DNA from: Cristatella mucedo
Lineage: Eukaryota; Bryozoa; Phylactolaemata; Cristatellidae
Assembly (NCBI GenBank): GCA_009760855.2
Contig: WPIO01000029.1
Location: 531,501-595,500 of the forward strand
DNA length: 64,000 bases
Direction of reading: 5' to 3'
The stretch's first letter is position 1. Each line of letters opens with the position of its first letter. The notes under the pieces were generated by a model that had not been told where the DNA came from, ran no database searches, and was given only the letters and a program-made list of their open reading frames with translations. A program made the translations under genes and the position numbers. Of the stretch, positions 10,366 through 29,688 are shown piece by piece.

Positions 10366-13300
10366 GAAATTACGTGCCTACGGACATCTAAACGCTTATC
10401 GCTTCGGGCTGCTGGGTCTCCCACGCCGGCGGCTGCATTAGCTACGCCGGTGGCTAGTAACCTACTTGTTAGTTATGGTCGTCAGCAGCTGCTATCGCTT
10501 CGTCATCGTATATCAAATGCATTCCTAGATATTAATGTTGTTGCTAAGATTCATGAACTATGCATTAACAAAAGGAAAGCACCCCGTAGCCGCCGCGGTG
10601 GCCGGAACCGCCAGCTTAGACGCCGCTCGTTTGGTATTCCTAGCATTGTCTCGAACCGCTTAGCACGCTCCCCCGCATGCGTCACTGTAAATCTCTCTAA
10701 CTTAGTGGTCATCAGGCCTGTTGTAACCCAATCGGCCAGACTTAACGCTTGCCTTTGGAATCCTCGCTCAATGTGCAATAAACCTCTAGTAATAAACGAC
10801 CTTATTTCTGAAAATGGTATCGACCTGCTCGCCCTAACTGAAACTTGGCTGAAATCGATAAACTGCCCGACAATTAAAGACGCTACTCCATCTGGTTTCA
10901 CGTTCTTTCACACCCCTAGATCAATCAAAACTGGAGGTGGAGTTGCTATTATCGTGCACTCGAAATTCAACTTCAAGCCATTTGCGGTACCCTCGAAACA
11001 GTCTTTTGAATCAATTGTCCTGGTCTCACCCGAAAACAAGCTACCGATAGTGGCAGTAGTCTATCGCCCACCAGGTACCAAATCCTCCTTTATCTCAGAT
11101 TTCTCCGATCTCATTTCGATTCTGTGTGCAAGAAATCGATCCTTCCTCGTTATGAGTGATTTCAACGTTCACTTTGATAACTTATCTGACGCTTTCAGCA
11201 CCGAATTTCGTACATTGACAGACTCATTATCTCTTGTGGCTCATGTGCATGGCCCTACCCACATCAAGGGTCACACACTCGACCAAATTTTCTCATATAA
11301 CTGCACTTTGTCATCACCAGTTATCACCAAATCCTGCTTATCTGACCACATGCAGATCTCATTCAATCTACAGTGTGTGCCCACATTCTCCTCTAAAATA
11401 ACCTGTGAATCGCGAAACCTCAAGACCCTTGACATCGATGCTGTCCGTGCCAGAATATCTGCTTCACCATTGCTGCTCAGTCCTCCCTCCGATCTGTCAT
11501 CACTGGTAGATTGCTACAACACGACACTAGCTGACACGCTCGACGAGTTTGCACCTTTGACAAAGCGCACTGTGCGCCCCCACCCAGACGGCCTATGGTT
11601 TACCACAGACATTAAACTAGCCAAGTCTACTAAACGAAAGCTTGAAAAGGCATACAAAAGATCCTGACAAACTGTCCATCGACAGGCATACGAAGACTAC
11701 TGTAGGTCGTACCAATCGATCCTAGCAAAGGCTAAGTCTAGCTTCTATAGAAACATTGTTGAATCACAGATGCACAATCCAAAAATGCTGATGTCGACAA
11801 TAAACCATCTCCTCAACCGTTCTCATGTTAGCTCCTTACCTGATGATCCTTGTGATGATCTAGCCGATCGCTTCTCTCGATTCTTTGTGCAGAAGATAGA
11901 CAAAATCAGGGAATCCATCCCTGCGATGACAACCTTCCCACTAGAATGCTGTTCCTCGGTTCCTGGCTGCGCCTCAATGTCTGCATTTAAACAGGTCACT
12001 AGTGATGTAGTCCTAAAGCTCGTATCTCAATCAAAGAAGACAACAAGTCCACTGGACCCTATTCCCACTGTCCTGCTCCTACGTTGCATTGATCTGCTGC
12101 TGCCATGCATAACCAACATCATTAATATGTCATTAGCCTCAGGTCAGGTCCCAGCACCTTTCAAAAAAGCTGTAGTCAGGCCACTTCTCAAGAAAGCTAC
12201 ACTAGACCAAGAGAACTTGGGCAACTACCGCCCAGTCTCCCTTCTACCATTCCTATCAAAGACACTGGAACGGGTCGTGGCAGACCAGCTGAACTCGTAT
12301 ATCGAAACCTCACACCTTGCTAGTAAGTTCCAGTCTGGCTTTAGAGCTAATCACTCCACAGAGTCAGCATTGCTTCGGGTATACAACGACCTACTTAGGA
12401 ATGCAGACATGGGTAGAGTGTCTCTTCTTGTTTTGCTCGATCTTTCGGCAGCTTTTGATACCATCGATCACAAAGTACTTCTAGAGCGCCTCTCATCTCG
12501 CCTGGGCATCACTGGCACTGCTCTGCAGTGGTTCAGGTCCTATCTCAGTGGGAGACTCCAGAGTGTTGACGTGAATGGACAAAGATCATCTGAAGTACCT
12601 CTAAAATATGGAGTACCTCAGGGCTCTGTGCTAGGTCCGGTCCTTTTCACCGTTTATACTCTCCCTCTTGCTGATGTGATTGCCAAGCACAATCTAGGCT
12701 TTCACTTCTATGCGGATGACACTAAGTTGTACCTTTGCTTTGATCCCTCCCAGCCTTCGAGCACCTCAAATTCTCTCAACTCACTTGCTGCATGCATTGA
12801 TGACATCCGATCATGGATGGCAGCAAATTTTCTAAAACTAAACGATGATAAAACTAACTTACTAGTTATGGGCAAACCTAGAGTGATTCAGAAATTGGAA
12901 AGGGTGACTTTCAAAATTGGCTCTGCCAGCATATCTCCAGTTGAATCAGCTCGAAATCTAGGTGTCATATTCCAAAGCGACCTCTCGTTAGACGACCACA
13001 TCAGCTCCACAGTCAAATCAGCCTATTTTCAGCTTCATAACATTGCTAAAATTAGGGCTTGTTTAGATAAGGATACCACGTCCAAGTTGGTCCATGCATT
13101 CGTGACATCTCGTCTCGACTTCTGCAACTCACTGCTTACTGGCCTACCAGCATGTGCGATCAGGCGATTGCAGCTGGTGCAAAACTCTGCAGCTAGGCTT
13201 GTCTGTCGTGAGCGTCGCAGTTGCCACATTACTCCACTTCTCGCCGACCTGCACTGGCTACCAGTCAAGCAACGGATTGACTTCAAGGTTTTGTCGCTCA

Positions 13301-13796
13301 CTTTTAGGTCTCTTCATTCTATGGCTCCAGCCTATCTTTCAGATATACTACCCCATCAGGCCAAGCATCGTACCACTCGCTTTTCGGAATCCAACCGTCT
13401 AGAAATATCTCGTACAAACCTTAAATCCTTTGGAGACCGTGCATTTAGCTCGTATGCTCCCAAAGCCTGGAACTCCCTCCCGACCTGCATCAGAACATCC
13501 CCTGACCTGACCACATTTAAAAGAAACTTAAAAACACACCTATTTAGGACAGCATTTAGTGGGTCCCTGTGATTCGTCCTTGTTGTGCTTATGCGTGCTG
13601 ACACTGTGCATGCTGCCACTAACCACATTTGCATGCTGACCCTGTGCATGTCACCCCTAACCATATTGTTCATTTTGTTTGTTTTTCAAGCATGATTTTA
13701 CTTACTATTCTATTGCGTATCACTTTGCAGCAAATGTAAAGCGCTTAGAAAGAGATTAAGTTCTCTGAGGGCGCTTTATCAAGTGCAATATTATTA
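10366..13796 (+). mobile_element. L2/CR1-type LINE, nearly intact, one in-frame stop
   Basis: One frame runs from 10366 to the stop at 13572, interrupted only by TGA at 11665-11667. That TGA fits a CGA to TGA CpG decay. The first part is an apurinic-type endonuclease with LWNPRSM, LTETWL, VYRPPGT, MSDFNVHF and LSDHM. The second part is reverse transcriptase with LDLSAAFDTIDH, PQGSVLGP and FYADDTKLY. The 3' UTR ends in a stem-loop (GCGCTT...GGGCGCTTT) and a short TTA tail. No ATG opens the frame: GTG at 10450 is the first common start-like codon, and the 5' end is not defined. This copy is the reference for about twenty fragments in the window. Confidence 0.93.
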
Positions 13797-14094
13797 GCGT
13801 CCTCTCGCTTTGGCAAGGCTGGCGTCGTTGATTCACGCGTCTCTCCGTAGCTTCGTGCACCTAGGGCCCTCAATAGTATTGTTTAGTTACCCTGATATTT
13901 TTTACGCATGCGATATTGTTAAACGAGATTTAATCAAACCGCCGCTCGTCTCGCTCTAGACCGGCAGCGGCGACGTGGCAGCGAGCGGCGTAGCTGGGAT
14001 AGCTGGGTGTGGTCGGTCGGGAAGTAGCGGACACACCCCCGTAACGGTTACCGATACAGATGCCAGCCGCAGAACTCTCATCCCAGACGTAGGA
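13797..14094. other. Unassigned spacer
   Basis: No gene or known repeat is visible. The stretch is moderately GC-rich. Confidence 0.4.
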
Positions 14095-14312
14095 CAGTGG
14101 GTATAAAGTCTGAATGGCTAATAGCCTTCTTTGACTGGGATATGAATTTTAAGATTAGGTCACTAGTGGCAGGCTTAAATGTGGACATTTTGGTGCTGCA
14201 AGGAACTAGGGAAAGAGTCCCGTGGAGTTGGTACTGGGGGAGATTCAGTGAGGATGGGGTTACCTTAGGGATAGACTCTCTTATCTTGTCTACCTTGCTG
14301 CGAGAGAACCTC
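14095..14312 (-). mobile_element. L2-like LINE fragment
   Basis: Minus-strand sequence resembling the region coding DVVLKLVSQSKKTTSPLDP and the KIDKVRESI block. It directly abuts a CT microsatellite. Confidence 0.7.
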
Positions 14313-14324
14313 TATCTCTCTCTC

Positions 14325-14398
<74 letters not shown>

Positions 14399-14495
14399 AC
14401 TCACTCACTCCTCGATCTAGTTCTTCCCTCCTTTACTCCCCCATTGTATCTCTCTCATAGTTTCACTGTATCCTCTTTCTACTCTCCTTCACTCT

Positions 14496-14531
<36 letters not shown>

Positions 14532-14550
14532 CCTCTCTCTCTCTCCTTTC
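14312..14550 (+). repeat. CT microsatellite tracts
   Basis: Two CT-rich tracts, about 14312-14395 and 14490-14545, at the 5' edge of R1 copy c. The same junction occurs at 29040-29180. Confidence 0.95.
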
Positions 14551-15110
14551 CCCGACACGTTTTCCCTCCGGCTTATATCCCGGTCAATAAACGCTAGGCA
14601 CTGTCCCACGCTCGAGCATTAGCTTGCTTGTTTATCTAGTCAGTACATCGCGACGCATGCTGGAACTGTGCACGCTCTCGGTGTTCGACGCCTTGAACCA
14701 GCATGGATTTTGTATAGCATATGGACGAGCAGATCAAAAGCTGCTTGCGAAACCATTGTGTCAATGAGTTTTAAGCTCAGCAGAGTGATCAATAGGTTGG
14801 TCATTTATCTGCAGTCGACTCCAGGTGCCTTAGCCCAGCCATTCGACTGCGTCGCCTCAGATCTAGCAGACCACGCAAGAAAACTGCCTCTTTTTCAAAC
14901 TACCCATGTCCAGCATTTGCATTCCTAACCAATATCTCATGTACGTTTCATGGCTAAATGGCATCGGTTTGCAAAACAGCATATGTTAAAACCTTCATAC
15001 GAAGGATCACTTCTTGATTTTTAGCGTTTGTTGGTCATTGCAAACGTAATACCTTACCTCATAGCCTTGACACACGGCTTGTGCACAGATGTAATATACA
15101 GGGATGTATG
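14550..15110 (+). repeat. R1 unclassified repeat, copy c
   Basis: Matches 29200-29685 plus 30420-30520. Shared landmarks are CCGGCTTA, CATTAGCTT, TTTATCTAGTCA, GCATGGATTTT, TATCTGCAGTCG, AAAACTGCCTCTTTTTCAA and CATTTGCATTCCTAACCAAT. In copy b the match is split by an L2 insertion at a point where copy c is continuous. Confidence 0.78.
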
Positions 15111-16130
15111 CTCTACAGGTTTTGTCTATAAGAGTTATGGTTGCCCTTTGGCCTAGTGTCCATGGTTAGTGCCACCCGCAGCAACTGTATTGAATTTGCT
15201 GGTACATATGCTAATCATAAAGGAAAACCACAGTTTGTACACCGTATACATGTCACTAAGGGGACTCTTATGTTTCCAGCAGGTTTTTCACAACATCTAG
15301 TAGCCAGGTAGGGAGCAACGAATTCGGCAACAACGACTGATAATCTGCACAGAAATTCTGACGGAAATATTAGCATGAACTCTCTCTCAGCTGCCCTACT
15401 TCTCGTGAGCTGCTCCGTACGCTGCCTCGACTCGAGTGGTCCAGCTCCACCGTCATAGTCTCGAAGCCTTTTGCTGCGCTGCGCCTTGTACCGCACGAAC
15501 CAGTGCCTCCACGCGCTCCGGCTGCGCCGTGCAGACTCGCACTGCGGGGATAGCCACGGTCACAGCCAGGCGCTGCTAGAGGGCGAGCGGCGCCCGAGGG
15601 CGGGGCGGGGCGGGTGGGTAGTGCTCACGTCAAGACTCGGCGCCGCAGTCACCGGCCCAGTAGCTGCGGTTCTCCGCCCGAGCTCTAATGCGGGCAGTCG
15701 GCGGTACAGGGGCGACATCCGGCGCAAGCTGCTGCAAGCCTCGTTCGAGCGTCCGCAGTCAGCCGACAGTGAGCTGGAATAATACGAAGTTTCACTCAGC
15801 ATCCGGCAGCCAAACGCCTTCATGCGGCAGCCATGTAAGGAGATCGTCGATAATTTTCCCTGCGAATTCCCTCGCCGGCAGCCACGTCCTGGCCGTCGGA
15901 AAATTTCACGAGGAGCTAGGCTATTGGCGAACCACCGGCGCAGCGCAGTGGTGGCGACGGATCCGCCGATCTTACGGAACCGTCGAGTGGGCGGCGACCG
16001 TTGGCGCCGATGGCTGGCGACTGCGGCGGTGTGTTTAAGTTTCTCGCGCGCGAGGAGCTACCTTCCTTTGCCACGAGTTACGCAACATGGCCGCGCGCGA
16101 CGATGGCGTTCGAACGCTGCGGCGGCGATG
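15111..16130. other. Downstream flank of the TRP-type gene
   Basis: GC content rises from about 15400. It probably includes the 3' UTR of the minus-strand channel gene. No second gene or poly(A) signal could be assigned. Confidence 0.45.
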
Positions 16131-23326
<7,196 letters not shown>

Positions 23327-23811
23327 ATTACCTTAGACGCTACTTGCGACACCCTGCAAAGCCGAAGCGGAGTCGAGCGGCTCGTTTCGTTCTCGAGTAG
23401 CTGTCAAGTCGCCGCGAGTGCGAGCCGAGCGCTTGGCTCTTGATTTAGCGAGCGCGGCCGTCGCTGCGTTACGGCGTCGCAGCCTTTACGCAGCCAGCCA
23501 GCGCACTTGCTCTCAGTTTCGCGCCTGCCACCACTGCGGCTATAGCTGGTACCCGGCGCACGAAGAGTCCGCAGGGTGTGCCAGGCAGGGCGCGCCTGGC
23601 AGAGCGCGAAGGCCTTTTTCGCGTGCTGGCGCGTTTACCCTTCAGCCGATCACTTGAAACGAGTTCACTCACAAATGGATTGACACGATTGACACGCTAT
23701 GCGAAAAGGGCTTCGCATTAAGCCAGGCTTTAAGACGCGCGAGCTGCGTTATATATATATTTAAATATATATATATATACTATATATATATATACAATAT
23801 ATATATTTATA

Positions 23812-23842
<31 letters not shown>

Positions 23843-24000
23843 TCGTCCCTCTCGTTTATCGTAGTTAATCAGTTCTAGACTCTATCGCGATAACTGAATT
23901 TCCGCGAAGTTAGATTCTTTATTTACAATAAAAATATTTTCGTAGTTAGAGCATAGAAAACCTGTTCGCGATCATTTAAATACGTTTTAAACATTATTAG
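23327..24000. other. Upstream flank of the TRP-type gene
   Basis: GC-rich to about 23650, then AT-rich with TA-repeat clusters at 23750-23843. The promoter of the minus-strand channel is presumably here, but no specific element could be fixed. Confidence 0.45.

Positions 24001-24002
<2 letters not shown>

Positions 24003-24048
<46 letters not shown>
24003..24048 (+). repeat. CT microsatellite
   Basis: Pure CT, about 46 bp. Confidence 0.95.
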
Positions 24049-24049
<1 letters not shown>

Positions 24050-24051
<2 letters not shown>

Positions 24052-24540
24052 ATAACGCCCTTGTAGCCACTATTGCACTCGCATTAACCAATATATATTA
24101 GAAAAAATTAGAGAAAATAAGACATATTAGACGTTACAAATATCATATTAAAATTGCACTTTTAATAACACACACGCAGTTCTTACACATTACCACTAAC
24201 CTATGAAAATGGTGCAAATTTTTCCGAATAAAGTTCTTGAACACACACAAGGAGTGATCGAGCGGCTGCACCTGGCGTTTAAAGATTTGCGGGGGTGCTC
24301 GAATACATAGGCTTACAGTCCATGGGTACAGTAATTTTAAATGTAGTACAGGCGTGTAAAATTTCTCAGACAACCTAGATGTATCATTTTCACTATCTCC
24401 ATCAACTTTTTAATGAGTATATTTGAACAAATTAAAGAGTAAAGCCACGAAAGTCATAAAAAAACTAAACGTGTATTACGTCACTCCCGGAAAAACTGGT
24501 TGCAATTTTGCCGCGTGGAAGAAAGGACGGATGGACTCTC
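24050..24540. other. AT-rich spacer
   Basis: No gene or repeat is recognised here. A 76-codon minus-strand frame at 24143-24373 has no recognisable family. Confidence 0.4.
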
Positions 24541-24553
24541 TCGCTTCAATTAG

Positions 24554-24657
<104 letters not shown>

Positions 24658-24659
24658 GT

Positions 24660-25532
24660 AGACTGGCCGCTGACATGCCTGTCAGCAGCAGTAGAACCGG
24701 CAGCTGGCCCCCTGGCCATTCGGACTGGACTACAGGCCCGCTAAACTAGCCTTCGCTATGGCGCCCGCGGCGAGAGCTGGCCACAAAAGTGCTTAGTGCC
24801 GCGAACGCTGTCGCTCTGCATCGCTGCTATACGAGGCGAGTGCCGCTCGCGATCCAGAAATGTTTGTTCCAGATGCCCGCTGCACGACCACCGTTGACGC
24901 CACACAAGTACTGCATCCGCCTTCCGAGTGCGTGTTTTTTTACGGTCACGGTCCTACGAGCAGAATACAAAGCGGCGCTTTTTCGGGAGACTCGCTCCTT
25001 CGAACGACTACTTGGCGCGCCTTCTCCGCAGCTTGGCCGTCTGTAGCGAATGGTCGCTTTGCCTAGCTGCGAGCCACACTTACAGAGCCTCGGCAGTGAG
25101 CCGGTGCTTTGCACCGAGCGAGCTTGAATTATTTACGAGTAAGATCGCGATAGGCAGAGGCCGCAGCAGGCAGAGCGAGAGCCGCGCCTTGGGCCACAAG
25201 CAGCGGCACGTAGCAAGCATAGCGGAGTGCGAAAACAGAAGCTCGTTGAACTCTCCTCCGCTGTCGTGATCGCGACAGTTTCTCGCTCTTTTTGTTTGCA
25301 AGCGCACTCAAAACGCGTGCGATCACGCACTCCCGTCAAAGCATTGCCTTGTACGCGCGCGCACGAACACAGGTGCACGGACAAGGTGTATACGTCCGTC
25401 TCTGTCTCTCAGTCTCTCTCTGCCTCTCCCTCTCCGTCCACGCTCGCTCGTCGCTCCTCGCCGGTTTCTTCTCTGCAGCTACGTGACGTTACCGGCGACG
25501 CAAGGTACGCTCGCACGGATGGTACTGCTCTC

Positions 25533-25586
<54 letters not shown>

Positions 25587-26760
25587 GACTCGCTCTTTCG
25601 ACTCGCTCTCAGCAGAAGCCACCGGAGCACAGTAGTTGCGATGGCAACGCGACACTGGACCGCGGCCAGAGAAAGCCTACTCTGTAAACGGGAGCGAAAC
25701 TCGACCGGCGTCGGCGCTACTCTTACCTCTCCCTCGTCGTTAGCGGCAGCCGCCCGCGGCGAGGCGGCGAGCTGACGAGCGGCGCTGACGAGCTGCTCCT
25801 TTTCTGCGGCCTGTTGCGCGCACTCGCTCGCTGCTCACGTGACGGCGCTGGCGGCGATCGGCTGTCGCCTGCGCTGCTCGCGCGCGCCCGCTCGCCGGCG
25901 GCGGCGGCCTTATGCGTTCGCGGCTCTTGAGAGGCTGCGAGTGGCTACTGCGAGAGTCGGCATGCGGCGTCATTGATTTTGCGTTGGCATCCGACAGGCA
26001 AGCGCCGTCAATGCAGCCATTGTCAGTCGAGATCGCGGCTGCGAACAAAAAAGTACCGTCACCAAGGTCAACGCAAAATTGTGATGGACACCCGGACGAC
26101 GACCCGGGTAGGCGCTGCGCTCGCGAGCGAGCGGGCAACTGCGTAGGGCAAGCTGTCGGCGGCGCCGCCGCGCCGCCGACAGCTTCGGCCGACCACTCTC
26201 CACTCGCCGGTAGGCGGCGCTCCAGCAGCCGCCCGAGATGTGCTCTAGTTGGCGCGCCGTCGAGGCGCTTCCTTTAGCCGTTCGACCTTTAGCGCAGGCG
26301 AATGGAAAAGGCCGAAAAGTCGCAAAAATCTCGGCGCCCGCGGCCTCGACGCCAGCGGCGGGCGAGTGGCGCGCTACTAGCAGGGCTCGAAGCTGCGCAG
26401 ACCGAGTACCTCAGGACTACAGCCCGAGCGCTGACTGAAATCGACCGCTCCGACACGCGACGGAAGACGCACGCCAAGACGTCTCGGAGAGCTCGGGAGC
26501 GCTCGCTTGCCGGTTCAAATTAGTTGTTACGGGGGTGGGCGCCCGCCTTTGCCTGCCGCGTCGGCCCGTGCTCGCGCTGCCTTGAACTGCCGCGCGGCGT
26601 TCCGCGGCGGTCGACGCGCGTGCGCTACCTTCAAGTCGCGCGCAGCCCGAACGGACAGCGTCGACGTTGCACCCGTTGGTCCGTTAAAAGATGCCACGGC
26701 TTGGCATTGCTTAAACAGCAAAACTCGAGCAAAAAATTGCTACGATAGTTTCGCTATATC
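24660..26760. other. CpG-rich block without a recognised gene
   Basis: About 2 kb of high GC with many CpGs, a CT tract at 25534-25583 and several overlapping frames on both strands, none recognisable. It could be a promoter CpG-rich region or the first exon of a gene running out of my view. A perfect hairpin lies at 26151-26184. Confidence 0.5.
26151..26184 (+). repeat. Perfect 14-bp inverted repeat (hairpin)
   Basis: Arms AGCTGTCGGCGGCG and CGCCGCCGACAGCT with a 6-base spacer. All arm bases pair and the stem is very GC-rich. Confidence 0.9.
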
Positions 26761-27451
26761 TACTGACATAATTTTCATACGGCTACTCCGATCGACCAAT
26801 ACTGCACCAATACTACACCAATCAACGTGAAATTTTTCAAATGTGAATTAGCTCCGGTAGTGCACCACTGCAGTAGCTCGTTCCCGATTTCGGTTGCAGA
26901 ATTTGCGCTATACACGTCATCAAACGTCCTCAAATTTTATATTCTGCAATCATAGACATGAATAGCAAAGCGTATCCGAATGAAATAATAAATAAGCTAC
27001 TTCCATAGTTTTAAGCAAAGTTGAATTCACGATTGAAAAATTGTACGTTGATCCGTGAAGTATTGACCGAATTATGGAATTTTTAAGATATATAAACACT
27101 TTAAACGAAGCTTTTTAAAAGCCAGAAGCTCGTACCTCAACAAGCTACTAGCATTTACTTTGGTGTACAAAGGTTCAACAAGTTGGGATACAAGTCGCAT
27201 ATGATGCAGAGATCGGCAAATAGTATTTGTAGATGTGAAGCTTCCGGTTTACTTTCGGGTTAGACGTGGTTTGCATACTTTCTTTAAATACTTTGCTTTT
27301 AAGTGAAAATCTTCTAAACTTGAGAACCCATTTCTAAAGACAATTGCCTTTTTGAAAGTTAGCCTAAACAAACATTCGATTGTTGGACCAGTGTTCTCAG
27401 TATTTTCTCGGCATTAACCCCTAATGTCAGCTGCTCCGCCTGGTAAAAGCA

Positions 27452-27666
27452 AAGCCGTGCTGACACTGTGCATGCTGCCACTAACCACATTTGCATGCTG
27501 ACCCTGTGCATGTCACCCCTAACCATGTTATTCATTTTGTTTGTTTTTCAAGCATGATTTTACTTACCATTCAATTGCATTTCCCTTTGCAGCAAATGTA
27601 AAGCGCCTAGAAAGAGATTAAGTTCTCTGAGAACGCTTTATCAAGTACATTATTATTATTATTATT
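27452..27666 (+). mobile_element. L2-like LINE 3' end inserted in R1
   Basis: Begins GTGCTGACACTGTGCATGCT and ends in a TTA microsatellite. R1 copy a is continuous at the matching place (near 4165). A short AAAGC is found at both junctions and may be a target duplication. Confidence 0.92.
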
Positions 27667-27810
27667 AAAGCCCCTGAAACTATTACGCAAATTAGATGAG
27701 TATCAATTTTCCAGAAAAAAACTGCCTCCCTAGACTAAGGCGCGGTCGCTACCAGCCACAAAGACTTCATTGAAGGTGGTACACGCACAAATAACCCACT
27801 TTTAATCGAG

Positions 27811-27813
27811 CCT

Positions 27814-27878
<65 letters not shown>
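27811..27878 (+). repeat. GA microsatellite
   Basis: GA-rich tract with AAAG interruptions inside R1 copy b. Confidence 0.93.
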
Positions 27879-28683
27879 CTGCGAGAATCGCTAGCACGCC
27901 CTTCCACATTTAGGCTTGCCCCTGAATGACATAGATTGAACAAGCACCATTAAACGTATTAAGCCCCTCATCTGTGCGTGAATGTAAGCCTAGTATCAAT
28001 TTAGCGACTTTCCATCTGCAGTTCCGAAAGGTACCGGTAAACGAGCTGCTGTTGCGCCAGGCCGACTTGCGATTATCAGCAAGCGTATTCTTAACGTCTC
28101 TTTCATCGAACCGCGCGGCGCGGTCAATACACGGGTCCTTGAAGACTTAATCCCCTCATGTGTTAGTCGAGCACTTTCATACATGTAACCACACAAGCTC
28201 ACTTACGCGCACTTTAGCTGTTACAGGCTAAGCGAAGCGCTCTTCTTTAGTACTCTATCAATATTTAAGAATCTCAGTCGGTCGCGCGCATCTTCTTTGC
28301 CGAGCCGAAATAGAGAACCGTGCTTGATTATGCAGCTGCTCCGTACGTAAGCCATATCCGCTTCGTAACTGACCCGGACTCAGGCGACAGGACACCACCC
28401 TTGGGCACCCGATAGCGAGCATCACGCGCCGTCTAACCTGCCAAGCTCACCTGCGTCGCCTGGCGTCGCGCCGGTTCCGGCGTACACCGGCCGCGTCCGC
28501 TGCCGAGCAGCTTCCGCTGAGCCTGAGCGCCATAGAGAAGCTTCGAAGCAAGTACGAGATTTGTGAATTATAGAGACCGACTGGGACCGCCGGGAATCAC
28601 TGCCGCTCTCACGCCAGCACTGAGTAGCACCCCGCTGCGGCTGCCAACGGCGGCCCGGTACGCCTCTGTAGCCGCGAGCAGCG

Positions 28684-29037
28684 TTTATAATCTAATGCGA
28701 GGCCTGCTCTTCGCGGTCGTTCAAAGTGGCATTTAATGAAGTATCAACTTAGCCTGGCCATTCTTTCCGTAATCGCTGGACGAGCGAACCTTTACACGCG
28801 CATGCGCGGCCACGCTAGTCTGCTAACAGCAGACGTCTGCGAGAAATGTTGCATCTTCGCACACTGTCACTCGACACTACTTTCTATTACCCTGGACTCC
28901 AAAAGCGTTGGTAATCTTGCAGCCCTTCCACAAATTGAACCTTGTGGTGCGTGTCACGACGCATTGAGCAGAAGAGGTTACGATAGACCACGTTGAACAG
29001 TTTATCTGCCAGTAAGGCAGCGATCGCTTTAAATAAA
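28684..29037 (+). CDS. Hypothetical 86-codon Cys-containing frame in R1 core (copy b)
   Basis: TTTATAAT at 28684-28691, an open frame at 28736-28996 and AATAAA at 29032-29037. The product is identical to that of copy a except residue 46 (Ser for Leu). No homologue was recognised. The two near-identical copies alone do not show selection. Confidence 0.35.
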
Positions 29038-29039
29038 CG

Positions 29040-29179
<140 letters not shown>

Positions 29180-29688
29180 CTCCTTCTCCTTTATGGTCTC
29201 ACTATATCCTTTTTCTACTCACTCACACTCACCTTTTTCCTAACACGTTTTTGCTCCGGCTTACAGTCCGACCTCTAAAAGCTAGGCAGCAATCGCACGC
29301 TACAGCATTAGCTTATTTGTTTATCTAGTCATTACATTACTACGCTAGCCGGAACTGCACGCACTCTCTGTGTTTGACGTGTTGAAGCAGCATGGATTTT
29401 TTGTGGCATAAGTTCGAGCAGATCAAAGGCTGCTTATGCTATCATTGTGTCTACGAGTTTAACCTCGGCGGAACGATCAATACGATAGCCATCTATCTGC
29501 AGTCGTCGCCAAGTGCACTAGCCAAGCCATTCGTCTGTATCGCGGCAGACCAAGCTGCCCAGCAAGAAAACTGCCTCTTTTTCAAGGTATCAATGTCCAC
29601 CATTTGCATTCCTAACCAATATGTCAAGTAAGTTGCATGGCCTAATGGTATTGGTTTGCGAAAAACGCATATCAAACCTTCACATCAA

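Noticed and set aside
25740-26138. 132-codon minus-strand frame in the CpG block
   Set aside because: Arg/Ala/Ser-rich, overlapping frames on both strands are equally long, and no domain or splice structure supports it.
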